From Talaromyces rugulosus (taxonomy: Eukaryota; Ascomycota; Eurotiomycetes; Eurotiales; Trichocomaceae): a stretch of DNA of 64,000 nucleotides. The stretch covers positions 2,480,001-2,544,000 of the forward strand of contig NC_049565.1 of assembly GCF_013368755.1 (NCBI RefSeq), given 5' to 3'. How positions within the stretch are numbered: the stretch's first letter is position 1; each line of letters begins with the position of its first letter. The notes under the pieces were generated by a model. That model had not been told where the DNA came from and searched no databases. It worked only from the letters and a program-made list of their open reading frames with translations. Below are positions 12,099 to 23,946 of the stretch, one piece after another. The translations under genes and the position numbers were made by a program.

Positions 12099-14949
12099 CA
12101 TGCCACTGCCGCGTATTCGGGTCAACCAAGTCAACCAACTACTCGTAAGTTTCTTGGCTTTTTTTCTCTTTCCAGTTTTGAAAACGATCAGACCACGCAA
12201 GGATCGGCTGAATAACCCGGTACTGTGATGATAAATCAACAACGACTCAGGAGATCATGAAATAAAAAACAAGGCTGTCGTCATGTTTATGAGTGCATGA
12301 GCAAATGCCCAGAGCCAAAAATGGCCGGATGTGGTAAAGACTGGTCGGCCGTTGTTCCGTGGACGGTTGGCCTGAGGCGACAGGGAGACGTCAATGGTTG
12401 ATAAAAATAGAAGCGCCAAGTGTATATGTTAATAATATCAATAGCATGATCATAATAAATTTAATAATATCTACCGGAGTACGGAGTATAAGAACGAGAT
12501 ATGGGTTCAATAACTTGGAGGCCTAGGGACATTAGGCCCAAACAGGCAAATAGGGCGAAGAAAGAAGGAAAACCAACAGAAAGCGAATGATAATACGAAT
12601 ACGTGCGGTACGAGTAAGAAGTACGGGCGCCGTATGCCACCGGGTAATTTTACGCGGCTTGGCAGTGGGGACGTTGTTTTTAGCGGGGGGAAAGGAGAGA
12701 CAAGCCAAGGTCAGCTTGGTTCAAAATTACGGAGAATTACGCTGTAAAGATACGTGACACGACAGATCAAAACGCGGAGGAAACGGCGAAGTGGGGCAGG
12801 GCAGTCCATGATGTCATCGGCCAATTTTTTTGTGTTCCGATAACACAAGAGTACGTGTTATTATGTTACTCCGTACCGTTCCATAGCAATAATAATGGCA
12901 GGATCAGAGTCCATATTGATGCTTGAATACGGTAGTAGTACAGAATTGTCAGTCCAGGAACAGCGACACCGCCAATGAGGCAAACTGCAAAACTCAACCT
13001 TATTCGGCGCCCGCCGTCGTCAGCTCGTCGGCTTACTCCGATCAGCCTTGCTGACCGTGGCGGTGCGGTCCAGCATGCTGCATGTATAATACCCACGCAG
13101 TATTATGATAGGGTTGGGCATGATGTGGCAGAGCTGATACTCAGAGCCAGCCTTGCCGTTTCAATGCAGCATATAATAGTCATAGTAATTGATTAATGGT
13201 TAGAATAAGAGCGAGTCACGCGCTCGCGGCCCGAGCCAAGCCCGCAACTGCCGGTTGCCGGCCGTTTCGCTCTTGCCTCCTGCGCGCCACGACTGGCTTG
13301 TCTCTCCTCCCATCTCATCTCACCATCCCATCACCTCATGACGCTGAGCGGTGTGCTTTCTATTTGCAGCAAATGAAAAGGAATAAATCACTGTCACAGT
13401 GACAGTGACTGTGACTGGTGCCGCAGCAACCCACTCGAGAAAAAAAAAAGTGCTGCTAGTGCTGCCCGATTGGATTGGCCCACTCATGGAGGGGTTCGCC
13501 CATGCAGGCCCCGCGGCTCAGCCTGATAACTCGTGCTGACAAGGGCGAGGGCGTGTTTGACGTGCAGGGAAGGAATAATGATTTTAAAAAAGAAAGAACG
13601 AAACAACGCAACGTCCGATTGTGGCTCAGTTCCAACTTCCGATATCGTCCCCTCCGCCTCGTGCGCGCTTCACTGGTGTTACTTCCTCCATACTCCCTTC
13701 AGGAATCGTAAAGGAAGCGGCAAGGAATGCTGTCGCCCACTTGCTGACCGCTACTTGCAAAATGTGAAGATCTGAACAGGTTCATATGATAAACACAGGC
13801 TTTTCAGAAATTCAGAAGGAGCGGTGTCAATTGGGACTGGCTCCACCCAGAGCGCGTCTCCGTGCTTATCGAGCAGCATTTGCAACGTGATTGGGCATGT
13901 CGACCCTCGGAACTTTACGATAGGGATGAACTCTTTCCTACCTAGTCATCGTCGACCATTTTTTGTGCCCGGGTGATGGTGAAAAAAGAGGGGCAATGAC
14001 GGGGCACAGCCTGTTCCCAAGTTCGCAACTGGTCAAGTACGGTTTTTATGACTACGTGCTACGTAGATGACTATACTAGAACTCATCTATGTTCCCCGCA
14101 TTGCGACGAGCGTGGCGCGATGATAGGGCTGCTGCTGCATCTTGCATAGGGCGTCCGCCGTCTGCCCTTCTCGAAACCTGCCTTGTCGGTCTAGTTGGGA
14201 ATCCTGCAGCATGACCGGTTGCGGCGGCATGAGCCATAATAACCAATATTCTGCTGCCTGTGTTACATACGTACCGGCACTCCCGGCTTGCAGCACATCA
14301 GCGCACCTAGATATTAATAATTGATGGTATAGTACCAAGTCCGGTTGCAACGGAATCATGTGCCGAGCGGTTTGAAACGGTCTAATCGCAGGCTAGCATG
14401 TATCAGTTGGTGTCCGAATATTGATCGGCAATGAATTCTCATGCTTAGGCCTCTCTCCCCGGTTTTGTTTTTGCCAGTCGCAGAATATTAGGGACGGGCA
14501 CAAAAAAGGGATGGGTCCACCGTGCTATTCTTATTGATTGACGATTAATTTCATTTCAGCGTCCCGTTCCAGTGGGAACGTCACTACGTACTACGCACTA
14601 CTACTACCAGCAGTACCAGCAGTACCAATAATTACGCAGCAAGAGATCGTCTTCTTTGTCCTCCGAGTCACCGGCTTGGCTGGTTGACGAATCGGTGCAT
14701 TTTATTTGTCTTTTTTTCTCTCTCTCTCTTTCATCTCTGGTTATTTGGACGATTTCTGCCCCGACACAAAGAGACAGGCAGGGCGCAGTCAGGGGCCGCC
14801 AGGAACATGAAACCGCCTCGCCGCTAGTAGCAACGTCATTTTAAAAGAAAAAAAAGCATAATAATGTACTACCAACAAGGAGGAAAAAAAAATTAATGAG
14901 GATGTTCAGGCCGGATTCCATCGTCGAGCATGATCGCCCGCGGCCATCA

Positions 14950-14999
14950 CTGATTGGCTGGCGTCTGCAACATTCCCCAGAATCCGATCGGCCAATCAG
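14950..14999. promoter_or_regulatory. Inverted pair of CCAAT boxes
   Basis: CTGATTGGC at 14950-14958 and its exact reverse complement GCCAATCAG at 14991-14999, 32 nt apart. Both arms carry a CCAAT core in a context suited to the fungal CCAAT-binding (Hap) complex. It lies about 2.5 kb upstream of the plc start, so its target is unknown. Confidence 0.45.
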
Positions 15000-15033
15000 G
15001 ACCCACTCGCCGCACGTAGAATCACGTAATCTG

Positions 15034-15054
15034 GTGTAACGTGTAACGTGTAAT
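15034..15054. repeat. Three tandem 7-mers GTGTAAC
   Basis: GTGTAAC, GTGTAAC and GTGTAAT follow each other without spacer. Short local duplication in the gene-free tract; no function is suggested by sequence. Confidence 0.7.
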
Positions 15055-15634
15055 ACGTAATTATTACCTTGATAACAAAGGGGTGTTATGATTATTATTA
15101 TACTGGCCGGTTGGGAGAGAATAATAGGAAGAAGAGGAGGATCTTGGAAGAAGGGGAAAAAAAAAAAAAAAAAAAGGGCAAGATTGGGCATCGCCTTGTT
15201 GATGTGTTGTCCGCCTATTATGATTATTTCCATCCTCCTTTTGTCTGGTCTCCCCCCAATCGCGGTCGACGTGCTTGTTCCACAGCCATCACGATTGACC
15301 ACCGGGCCGCCAACCCACACCAGATTGAGATTGACCCCAAGGGAGGAATAATTAAACGACCTGACTACGATGGATTCTTTGGCCTCATCTCCATCCCTTT
15401 CCTCGGCCATGTTAATTTAAAGAGCCCGACCGCGCTGTTTGAGATTTTTTTTTTTTAGTTATTTTTTTCTCTCTCCAACTCATATTGATAAAGAGCCCAC
15501 CTTGTTTGGGTCATATATCACGCCTTTTCCTAACATCATTACCACCACCACCACCACAATAGTAGTATTATTCATCAGTACTCAACCAGGGAACGTAGCA
15601 CGCCAGGCCAGCCTGAGTTGCGTGGTATTAGTTG

Positions 15635-15675
15635 TACCAGTACCAGTACCGATACCAATACCATTACCAATACCG
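15635..15675. repeat. Degenerate TACCAN/TACCNA microsatellite
   Basis: Seven hexamer-like units based on TACCAG and TACCAA in a row, upstream of plc. A similar nine-base repeat (ACCAGCAGT) lies at about 14606-14625. Simple-sequence DNA. Confidence 0.75.
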
Positions 15676-17481
15676 TCCCGTATCGGCGTATTACAGGACC
15701 GCAGTGTCGGGTACCGTCTAAATCGACTCTGCAGGAAACAACGGCCACTGAGAAAGTTTCGTGCCCGCCGCCCCCCTGCAATTAGCTGCAGTCTCTAGTT
15801 TTCTTTCTTTCTTTTTTTTTTTGTCAATCTGTCGCTGCTCAGCTGTTATTGTCTGTCGGATGCGACAGCGCTGCTCTGACGCTCTCCACCATCGATCACT
15901 GAAAATCAATTAGGAGCCCTGCTCCATCCACTATCGCCCGCCGCCCTCGACTAGCTCCTGCCGCGCCGTCGCCGCTTCCCGTTGTTACTCTATACTTCTT
16001 CCCACCACCCCTGCGACCTTTACTTTTACTACATTACTCTCTCGCACGACCCGAAAACCTCATCTCCCATCTCGCCAGTTTGTGCTCCTCGATATCCTCC
16101 GCCGCCGATTTCTGCATCTAACCCGGCCCGCGCTGTTCTTGGCTCTCTTTGTTACGCCCAAGTTGTATCCTTTGTCGCCCCTCCCAAGTTGCATGCGACG
16201 CACTTGTTCGACCCTTTTCTGGCTCTCTTGCCCCTGCCAATCGTATACACGGCGCTTTGGTCTCATTGGGGAATATCCCAGCATCCTGTCTCGTTTTTCC
16301 CCGCGTATTAAATCGACCGCGTTGACCTTGCAGGACAAGACCACGCTCTTCCTGTGAGGCTAACCTTGCATCGACATCACCAACAAACAACCCTGCAACG
16401 ACCCCCCCTCGCCCGGAAAAAGCACAATTATAAAAAGGAAACAAGAAAACTAGGGACTTGACAACCCAGCACGCGACGCACAACTTGCACTACCCGCCGC
16501 GCGATCGCTGCCAACTACTTAGTTCAGTCTTTCCGCTTTGGCTCACCTGCATATCTTCGTTGCTGTGTTGGCAGCGCCGATTGCTACAGCCCATTGCCTG
16601 TCCACTTTGTCCACTTTGGGAAGGGCAACCTTTTACTCTTTCCGCTCTCCTCCACTGCCTATCGGACGCACGTCTGCTAAAAAAGAAGGAAAAAAAAAAA
16701 CTAGGGCTATCGAATTGACGCCCCCCCTCTTCTTTGGCGCCCCCACACCCACACGTCGTTCCATCAATCAATCCCTACCCCGGCGCGGTCCGCTGCGTTG
16801 ACTCACAGGGCTATCTCTCGTCAGTCGTCGACGGACTAGGAACTGCACGTTGACTTGGTTACGTGCATAAAAGCCGCAACTAGAGTGCTCGTCCCCCTCC
16901 TGGGTGAGCTAGCTGACTCAATTGGCTTAACTGCGCGTCTCGTCTTGTCATTGCCTGCAGGCGATAGTGCGCTGCTGCTCCGCTCCGGCTGATCGACAAC
17001 AAGGAATTTCCATACAACGCCTGCCATTTGAGGAACTGATACGTAACGCAACAATCGAAAAAGAAGATAAATAAGGTCCGCACGAGTCGGTGATCTAGCA
17101 ACGACACCATCGGAACGGGTGCACGACGACGGAGAAGAAGAAGAACGAAAATCCATTAATACGTCATTACAGCAAGCTGTTTTGTCCCCATCCCTCGTAC
17201 AGCTATTATTACCGCCGTCTGTTTCTCTGTTCGGCGCTCTCGGGAAGAGCTTACTGCGCATTACTGCAGAAATTCCAAGATGCAGATAGCTAACCGCTGA
17301 CCTCGCATTCGCTCTGAGACCTAGTTCTTTACTCTCATCGCCTAATTATAGCATCGACTTGCTTCTTTTCTTCTCCGCACAGACAGCATCTTCTAAGCAG
17401 CCTCGTCTGCTCATTCGTCCCTAGGCAGGTCCAGGTGACTCTTGACTGTCTAGCATCACCTTCAGCTCTTTCTTACCCGCA

Positions 17482-20400
17482 ATGACCTCCGCGACTTCCT
17501 CACCTTCGGCCTTGAATGGCGAAATCAATTCCTCTTCCAAGCTACATGCATCCTCGCTGGTTCGATTACCTAAATCTCAAAATGCCGTGTCGGCCGCGCC
17601 CACTGGCACTAATCCTTCGCCCTTCTCTTCTATTCCTTCAACTGCCACAACTTCAGTCAACATCCCAACTGCCAACTCCAGTCCTACGACCGGCCCTCGA
17701 AACAGCTTCTCCAACGCATCCAGTCCGGCCGGAACCCCTTTTATCCTCGCTGCCGACAGTGCCCGTGGCCGCTACTTTCCCTACGCCTTGTCATCGCCTG
17801 TCCCTCTCGAGTTAGATGAGACCGCCGACAACATGGCCATTGCCGCTAGTCTCCCCAGTGAACAGGCTTTTGCTAGCTACAAAGGTAGCACTGCACCCAC
17901 TACCACCACGAGTGGCCCTGGACTCATGCGAAGAATTTCTCGAGGTGCTGCAAACAAGCTCACCAGGCGACGTCAATCCTCTACACAGCGCGATACACGC
18001 GACCACAGCTCCGGTCCAGTGATTATGCGACGGCGAAGTGACGGCAAAGCCCACCCCCGAAATGGACGTGAAAGCATCATGGACTCGAGTTTTGACGATG
18101 AAGAAACGGAAGTCTACGAATCGCTTGGCGCCTGGGGTGGCTCCGAATCTACTAATCATATCAACGGCGAACTGACACCTGCCCCCTCTGAGGTCGGTGC
18201 GGTTGCGCCTAAAGTTGACTCTGCACTCCAGCGCGGCACTTTGTTGACCAAGGTCACCAAGAAGAAAAGCAAACAAGTTCGCTTCTTCTTGGATCTCGAC
18301 GCGGCCAAGGTCCGCTGGGACTTGACCAACCCAGCCAAGCGATTCTACATTGACGACATCAAAGAAATCCGAGTAGGTCCCGATGCTCGGAACTATCGCG
18401 AAGAATACCAAATTGGCGCCGAAGCGGAAAATCGGTGGATCACCATCGTTTTTGCCGACCCCGATCGATCCAAGGGTCGCCCTGTCAAGACTATGCATTT
18501 GATTACTCCCGATGATTACACCCTGGAACTCTGGACGGCAACTCTCGAGCACATCTCGCGGTACCGCATTGGTCTCATGGCCGGCCTTGCCGGGCCAGCT
18601 CAGAGTGATGCTGTTCTACGCGCACACTGGCAACGGGGGATTTCAAGACTCTTTCCGGCCGGGTCCTCTCAGCCAGCAGAGAAAGAGTCCCTCGACCTGG
18701 CTGCCATTGAGTCTGTCTGTCAAAGCTTACACATCAATTGCTCCAAGAAAGCGCTCTACACACAGTTTGTCAAGGCCGACGTTGATTGCAGTGGCAAGCT
18801 CAATTATTCCCAGTTCAAACGCTTCATCTCCGGTTTGAAAGAACGAAAGGATATTCGACGCATCTATAAAGATCTGGCCGTTGGAAAACCTGAAGAGGGT
18901 CTCAGTCTTGAAGAGTTCCTTGACTTTCTGGAACATGTCCAAAAGGAAGATGTCGCGCACGAGCGGGATTATTGGGTGTCACACTTTGATAGGGTTGTGC
19001 GTCGCTCCCGAAGCAGGACTCCGAGTCTCAATGAGCAGAGCGAGTACCATCTGCCACGAATGAGTCTCGATGCCTTGTCGTCATTTCTTCTATCTGAAGC
19101 CAATGGAATTTACGCTTCTCACGCTCCAGAATCCCGCTTTGATCGACCACTCAACGAGTATTTCATTTCGAGTTCGCACAACACCTACCTCGTAGGACGC
19201 CAGGTTGCTGGTGCTTCTAGTACTGAGGCCTATATCAGTGCTTTGCAGCAAGGGTGTCGGTGTCTCGAGATTGACTGCTGGGATGGCTCTGATGGACGCC
19301 CCATCGTTTCTCATGGAAGAACGTGGACAACCAGCGTCTTATTTGCCGATTGCATTACTGTAATCAATCGATATGCCTTTATTTCGACCGACTTCCCTCT
19401 CATTCTCTCGCTCGAGGTTCATTGCAATCCTGAGCAGCAGCTTGCCATGGTTAAAATCATGAAGGACACGTTTCTAGAACAGCTAATTTTGGAGCCGTTG
19501 CTCAAGAACTGTGCTATTCTTCCGTCGCCTGAAGAACTGAAGAATCGCATCCTGATCAAAGTCAAGACTTGCGATGAGCCCCAGCAGGTCTTTCCTTCTG
19601 AAACTACACTTAACACCCCAAGCTTCCATGGGCGCAAACGCAGCTCGAGTACGCCATTTCTCCGCAGTTCTGGTTATGAGAGTGGCAGTATCGGCGAAAT
19701 ATCTCTCTCTAGCCCCCCAACCATCGGACCCTCATCAGACACAGCAATGCCGATGCCTTTTATCACCCCAGGACGGCGGTCCGGAACGACTACTAGCATG
19801 AGCAGTGCTACCGAGGACAGCGACAGTGCTCTTATGACATCCTCCAAGGCCTCAAGAAAACAACCAAAGCGGAGCAAAATTACAAAGCCGCTGTCGGACC
19901 TTGGAGTATACACCCGGGGCTACAAATGGCGTAGCTTCGGTGCCCCTGAGAGCAAATCGTACAACCATGTGTTTTCCTTTGCGGAAAAAGGTTACGAAAG
20001 CGCGACTCGCGACGTAGAGAACAAGGCCCTTTTCGAAACACACAACAAGCGTTTCCTCACCCGTGTTTATCCTGCTCCGACTCGCATCAAATCTACCAAT
20101 TTTGACCCAACCTCATTCTGGAGAAGTGGTGTCCAAATGGTGGCTCTGAACTGGCAAACATATGATATCGGGATGCAGATGAACCAGGCAATGTTTGCCG
20201 CTGGAACTGACCGAACTGGGTACATCCTCAAGCCCGAGTCCATGCGCCGCCCGGCTTCACCACTGGAGTCTATTGTCAGCAAAAAGCCGGCTACCACGGA
20301 GCGGGTGCTCGTACGATTGTCGGTCAACATGATTTCGGCTCAGCAGCTTCCACGACCACGGGGTATGGGACCCGACGAGAGCATCAACCCATATGTCGAG

Positions 20401-21015
20401 ATTGAAATGTACATAGCGGATGACCGCGGCCAGTGCATTGCTTTTGGAGAAGGCGGACAAAATGTCTTGTCTCGCAACGGCACTAACCTGGGGCTTGCCC
20501 ATCGCCGACGAACCAAAACCGAGGCTAGCAATGGATTCAGCCCGGTTTTCAACGACCAATTTCGGTTGGCAGTGGAAACCAAGTACCCTGATCTTGTCTT
20601 TGTCCGCTGGAGGGTTTTGAATTCGCCAGACGGACGCAGTGCGGGTGGCAGCAATCCCGTTGAGCTTGCTACGTTTACTGCCAAACTTACTAGCCTGTCG
20701 GAAGGATACCGTTATCTGCCCTTGTACGATACCAGCGGTGACCAGTATCTTTTTTCTACTCTGTTCTGCAAAATTACTAAAGAGACCCCGGTTCCCGTCC
20801 AACGACTTGATCTGGACGAACTCAAGGCAGAGCGAACGGGAATCTTCCGACAGATTGGCCAGACGGTGTTCAAGCGAGCCTTGTCCACCGAACGAGGCCA
20901 CGATCGGTCCAAAGCCGAGCGTTTTGAGGTGGAATCTGTTCGAAGTAAAGATTCACCGTCTCTTGCTCCAGTTCTTTCGACGTCTCCTACTATTCCTCCA
21001 TTGAATATGTTTTGA
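17482..21015 (+). CDS. plc1: Phosphoinositide-specific phospholipase C
   Basis: Cleaves PIP2 to inositol trisphosphate and diacylglycerol at membranes in calcium signalling. Single exon, 1177 aa. Order of domains: low-complexity Ser/Thr/Pro N-terminus (1-230), PH domain (about 251-368, with VRFFLDLDAAKVRWDL), EF-hand-like region (about 407-493), PI-PLC X box (about 552-700), a Ser-rich linker, Y box (about 800-926, starting PLSDLGVYTRGYKWRSF) and a C2 domain (about 940-1097). The two catalytic histidines are present: H566 in SSSHNTYLVG and H611 in SHGRTWTT. Typical fungal PLC1-type layout, as in delta-class animal enzymes. It is preceded by a very long gene-free tract with a CT-rich leader. 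Start chosen at the first ATG in frame; the N-terminal low-complexity part leaves this slightly open. Confidence 0.95.
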   Translation: MTSATSSPSALNGEINSSSKLHASSLVRLPKSQNAVSAAPTGTNPSPFSSIPSTATTSVNIPTANSSPTTGPRNSFSNASSPAGTPFILAADSARGRYFPYALSSPVPLELDETADNMAIAASLPSEQAFASYKGSTAPTTTTSGPGLMRRISRGAANKLTRRRQSSTQRDTRDHSSGPVIMRRRSDGKAHPRNGRESIMDSSFDDEETEVYESLGAWGGSESTNHINGELTPAPSEVGAVAPKVDSALQRGTLLTKVTKKKSKQVRFFLDLDAAKVRWDLTNPAKRFYIDDIKEIRVGPDARNYREEYQIGAEAENRWITIVFADPDRSKGRPVKTMHLITPDDYTLELWTATLEHISRYRIGLMAGLAGPAQSDAVLRAHWQRGISRLFPAGSSQPAEKESLDLAAIESVCQSLHINCSKKALYTQFVKADVDCSGKLNYSQFKRFISGLKERKDIRRIYKDLAVGKPEEGLSLEEFLDFLEHVQKEDVAHERDYWVSHFDRVVRRSRSRTPSLNEQSEYHLPRMSLDALSSFLLSEANGIYASHAPESRFDRPLNEYFISSSHNTYLVGRQVAGASSTEAYISALQQGCRCLEIDCWDGSDGRPIVSHGRTWTTSVLFADCITVINRYAFISTDFPLILSLEVHCNPEQQLAMVKIMKDTFLEQLILEPLLKNCAILPSPEELKNRILIKVKTCDEPQQVFPSETTLNTPSFHGRKRSSSTPFLRSSGYESGSIGEISLSSPPTIGPSSDTAMPMPFITPGRRSGTTTSMSSATEDSDSALMTSSKASRKQPKRSKITKPLSDLGVYTRGYKWRSFGAPESKSYNHVFSFAEKGYESATRDVENKALFETHNKRFLTRVYPAPTRIKSTNFDPTSFWRSGVQMVALNWQTYDIGMQMNQAMFAAGTDRTGYILKPESMRRPASPLESIVSKKPATTERVLVRLSVNMISAQQLPRPRGMGPDESINPYVEIEMYIADDRGQCIAFGEGGQNVLSRNGTNLGLAHRRRTKTEASNGFSPVFNDQFRLAVETKYPDLVFVRWRVLNSPDGRSAGGSNPVELATFTAKLTSLSEGYRYLPLYDTSGDQYLFSTLFCKITKETPVPVQRLDLDELKAERTGIFRQIGQTVFKRALSTERGHDRSKAERFEVESVRSKDSPSLAPVLSTSPTIPPLNMF

Positions 21016-22006
21016 CCGAATTGACTGGCTTCTCTCTCTTTTTTTTTCTTGTCTGAATTTGAGACTTGAATATTTTCCTTTACATTTGTTGTTGTGATGT
21101 CATTATTGCGAGTTACAAGGATCGGCGTTATGTCAGATGTGTTTTTTTTTTTGTTTTTTTCTCTATCATGGCATAACAGCATTTATGAGCATCAACCAGT
21201 ATTGGCAAACGAACTCGCTGGCGACAGTTCGACACCAAGTTTTACAGGTTGCAGGTGGCATCTCACTTTCGGTATTTTACGCATGGCTGACTGACTGCAT
21301 TGGGTGCCGAGTCGTTGCATCCGTGAGCTGGTTGATTTATTCATCCACTTCTTTCTTTTTTTTCTCTGTTTATTTTTTTTTGTGTCCTCAAACTCTCTTC
21401 TCATTTACGACATGCCTTGTACCACGAGCGAAATTGTTATTTTATTTTTTTGTTCATATATAGATACCCATGATTTTGAGTTTATAGCTAGCTGCTTTGC
21501 ATTGAATCGAGAAGTGTACCTTTTTTTTTTTCATGTATGGAGTATATCAAATGAGGCATGTATGAAAGTCAGAAGACTGAATTCTGAATGATATTTGATT
21601 TTTCATTTCAATTGCATTATTAGATATGGTCATGTTAGCATTCCCTTGTAATTTAATATGACATCTGGAAGCATCCAGGTCTGGATTGTTGTGTCAAGTT
21701 TCTTCAAATGCAACATTGAATTGTAAACCCGGATTTGTGAATAAATCTAAGTTACATGGCTAAATTATCTAACCTACTTGTCCAGTTCGACAATAATGTC
21801 AAGATGACTTCAATGTTGTGAGTAGCTTTACAACACCGGGGCAGTATAGCACGAGTATATATAGTATAGACAATTCAGTTATTGAGAGTAGTGATACAGG
21901 ATAGACAACATTCAGGCTAAGCCGTATTAAAAGTATATTGAAGCCTTCTCGCTAGAACCCAATACTTTCAAGTATAACGTACGCCCTTCTTCTGTTAAGC
22001 AATGTC
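21016..22006. other. Convergent 3' flanks of plc and the GH16 gene
   Basis: Nothing coding is seen. The plc side is T-rich with several T homopolymers; the GH16 side is AT-rich. It holds the terminators of both genes. Confidence 0.6.
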
Positions 22007-22770
22007 TTACATGAAGAACACCAGCGCAGCACTCATCAAGACCACAGCAGGGCTCACAGCAGACCCAAACATGCCCGCTGCAGCCGCAGTAAAAGTGGTA
22101 GAACTGGCAGATGCAGAGGCAGCAGACGTGGTAGTATAATTCGAAGATGTCGGAGTCGTCGCTGGAGTAGGAGTTGTAGTGGCAGTGCCAACCGCATTCG
22201 TTGAGCCTCCGGATGAAGGAGTGCCGGAACTGATACTGGTACTAGTGCTGCTGCTGCTGCTCGAGCTGGAGCTGGAGCTAGAACTGCTGGTCGAATTGGA
22301 CTGCTCAATACTGGTATAGTCACCGGTGGTATCGCCATAAGTGTACGAATCGGCAGGATTATAGTTGATAATCTTGACCGACTCAACATACATAGTAAAA
22401 GGTCCCTCTGTATAGTCTGTCTCACCACCGGCCCATTCAATCGTACCCTCACCGTTATCCGAGTCTCCGCCAGCCCAGATGCCGATGCGTAGGGTCATGG
22501 GTGTCTGCGGGAAATTCTTGCCGTCGAGGGCATCCTCGTAGTACAAGGTGCGCACCAACACATCGTCGATGAACCACTCGATTGAGCTGGAGGTCCAGTT
22601 GACGGCGTACGTGTGGAAGGTGTCGCTGGGCGTGGTGACGTTGGGGTAGGTGGCGCGGTTGTACAGGGTGGTGTTGTCTTTGCCAAAGTAGTTGGTTTCG
22701 ATCTCGTAGTTGTACGTGCCAATTCCTTCCTGTATTGATAATCAGTATTTTTTTTATTCGGATTCTAAAC

Positions 22771-22814
<44 letters not shown>

Positions 22815-23261
22815 GAAATATTACGCACCCAGTCAATCTCGTCGAGGTCGTCAGACTCAAACACAATGCTACTAATAATACCAGTGCCACTGGCAATCTT
22901 CATCTTGACTTCGACATAGCCGAAAAAAAAGTAAAAGTTGCTCTCAATGGTCGGTGCATCGCCCTTTTCGTTGATGATAAAGGCCGCTCCCTGAGAAGTG
23001 CTGTTGACCGTGCCGGCAGTGGTGTTCCAACTGTCAAAGGCAGAGTCGCCGCTGGTGAAGTCGGAGAAGAAGCTATAGCTTGACAGGCCAGAATCAGAGG
23101 GGCAGGTTTCTAGTTTGTTTTGGTTAGTTGTCTGGGGCTTGTGGTTGGCATGAAAATGGATGTGCCTTACTGTTCAGGGGGTCGCAGTCGGTATACGTTT
23201 GACCTGCGACAAGCGACGCAGCAGCAAGGGCCGCCACGGCCAGTTTTGGAAAGAATGGCAT
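22007..23261 (-). CDS. CRH-like GPI-anchored cell-wall transglycosylase (GH16)
   Basis: Secreted enzyme of the Crh/Utr2/Crf family, which cross-links chitin to beta-glucan in the cell wall. Exons 23261-23171, 23109-22829 and 22729-22007 give 364 aa. Residues 1-20 (MPFFPKLAVAALAAASLVAG) are a signal peptide. The Cys-rich start CDPLNKTCP is typical of the family and appears only after splicing the 61-nt first intron. The GH16 active site DEIDWE (residues 120-125; nucleophile E121, acid/base E125) is split by the second intron between W124 and E125. The Ser/Thr-rich tail from about residue 275 and the final hydrophobic stretch (VSPAVVLMSAALVFFM) indicate a GPI anchor. The second intron (99 nt) holds a 34-T run on the gene strand. 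No chitin-binding module is seen. The exact paralogue is not clear. Confidence 0.92.
22772..22805. repeat. 34-nt A/T homopolymer inside an intron
   Basis: Thirty-four A on the plus strand, that is T on the GH16 coding strand, shortly after the donor of the second intron. It is the longest homopolymer of the window and probably varies in length between isolates and reads. Confidence 0.9.
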
Positions 23262-23715
23262 TTTCAACACAAATAAATAAAGCAATTCAAGAATTGAAAA
23301 ATGCTAGATAGAGTAAACGAGTGAACAGGACGAACGTGAGGAGGTAACAGGAACAACTCCAAGTTCAACATGAGATGGAACAGTCCTTATCATTAGCCAC
23401 GACAACTCTCCTATTAGCCACGACAGCCAGCTATTATTAGCACAAACTACTGACAGAGCTATAAGTACGCAAAGTGAGACCATGGCTAGGCTTCGTCATG
23501 GCTGAGTTGGCGCAGGTCACCCAAGTTCGTAATACCTAGTAATACCGCTTGGTCTTAGACTAGTACGACTAGATGCGCAAACGATCGGATCAACGGGTAT
23601 CACGGCGGGGCACGAACAAGCAGCTATTAAAAATTGACTGTAGCCCAAAAAAGCTTGTATGGTTGAGTTGCTAAAGACTGAGGGCGCGTCGTCCGGGGCT
23701 TGCGCAGGCGTCTTG

Positions 23716-23746
23716 CGCGGCCTTAACCCTAACCCTAAAGGCCGCG
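23716..23746 (+). repeat. Telomeric repeat inside a perfect inverted repeat
   Basis: (CCCTAA)2 at 23724-23738 flanked by 9-bp arms CGCGGCCTT (23716-23724) and AAGGCCGCG (23738-23746), which are exact reverse complements. The telomeric units therefore sit in the loop of a GC-rich hairpin. Confidence 0.85.
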
Positions 23747-23925
23747 ATGTAAAGCCGCGTCATGTCGTTGTCTCCACCGAGTCACCTTTTTTCCTATTTG
23801 GATTTCTTTGGGTTGTCACATTATTATTATGTTCAGTTTTATTAATTAATTGCTTTTTTCTGTCTAAGAATTGCACTTGTCACTCGGTAATTACTAGCTG
23901 ATGCTGTTTTCGGTTTCTTGCAGTG

Positions 23926-23946
23926 CTAACCCTAACCCTAACCCTA
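23926..23946 (+). repeat. Interstitial telomeric repeat, (CCCTAA)3
   Basis: Three consecutive CCCTAA-type units, the longest telomeric tract in the window, about 120 bp beyond the stop codon of the aldo/keto reductase. Same orientation as the other three tracts in the left half. Confidence 0.9.

Larger units (their letters stand above)
9483..17481. other. 8-kb gene-free tract before phospholipase C
   Basis: No convincing coding sequence over about 8 kb; all ORFs are low-complexity and have no family features. The left half (9.5-12.9 kb) is AT-rich with many A/T homopolymers, palindromic and trinucleotide repeats and one telomeric-type repeat. The right part (from about 15.9 kb) is CT-rich and looks like promoter and 5' leader of the plc gene, with several short upstream ATGs. 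Poly(A/T) runs of 17-20 nt occur near 11065-11084, 11356-11373 and 15158-15175. Separate repeats in it are listed on their own. Unannotated long non-coding transcripts are possible. Confidence 0.55.

Noticed and set aside
14841..15798. Long overlapping ORFs (for example 14841-15410 minus, 15439-15798 plus) as genes
   Set aside because: They are built from simple repeats and homopolymers, overlap on both strands and show no domain or splice pattern.
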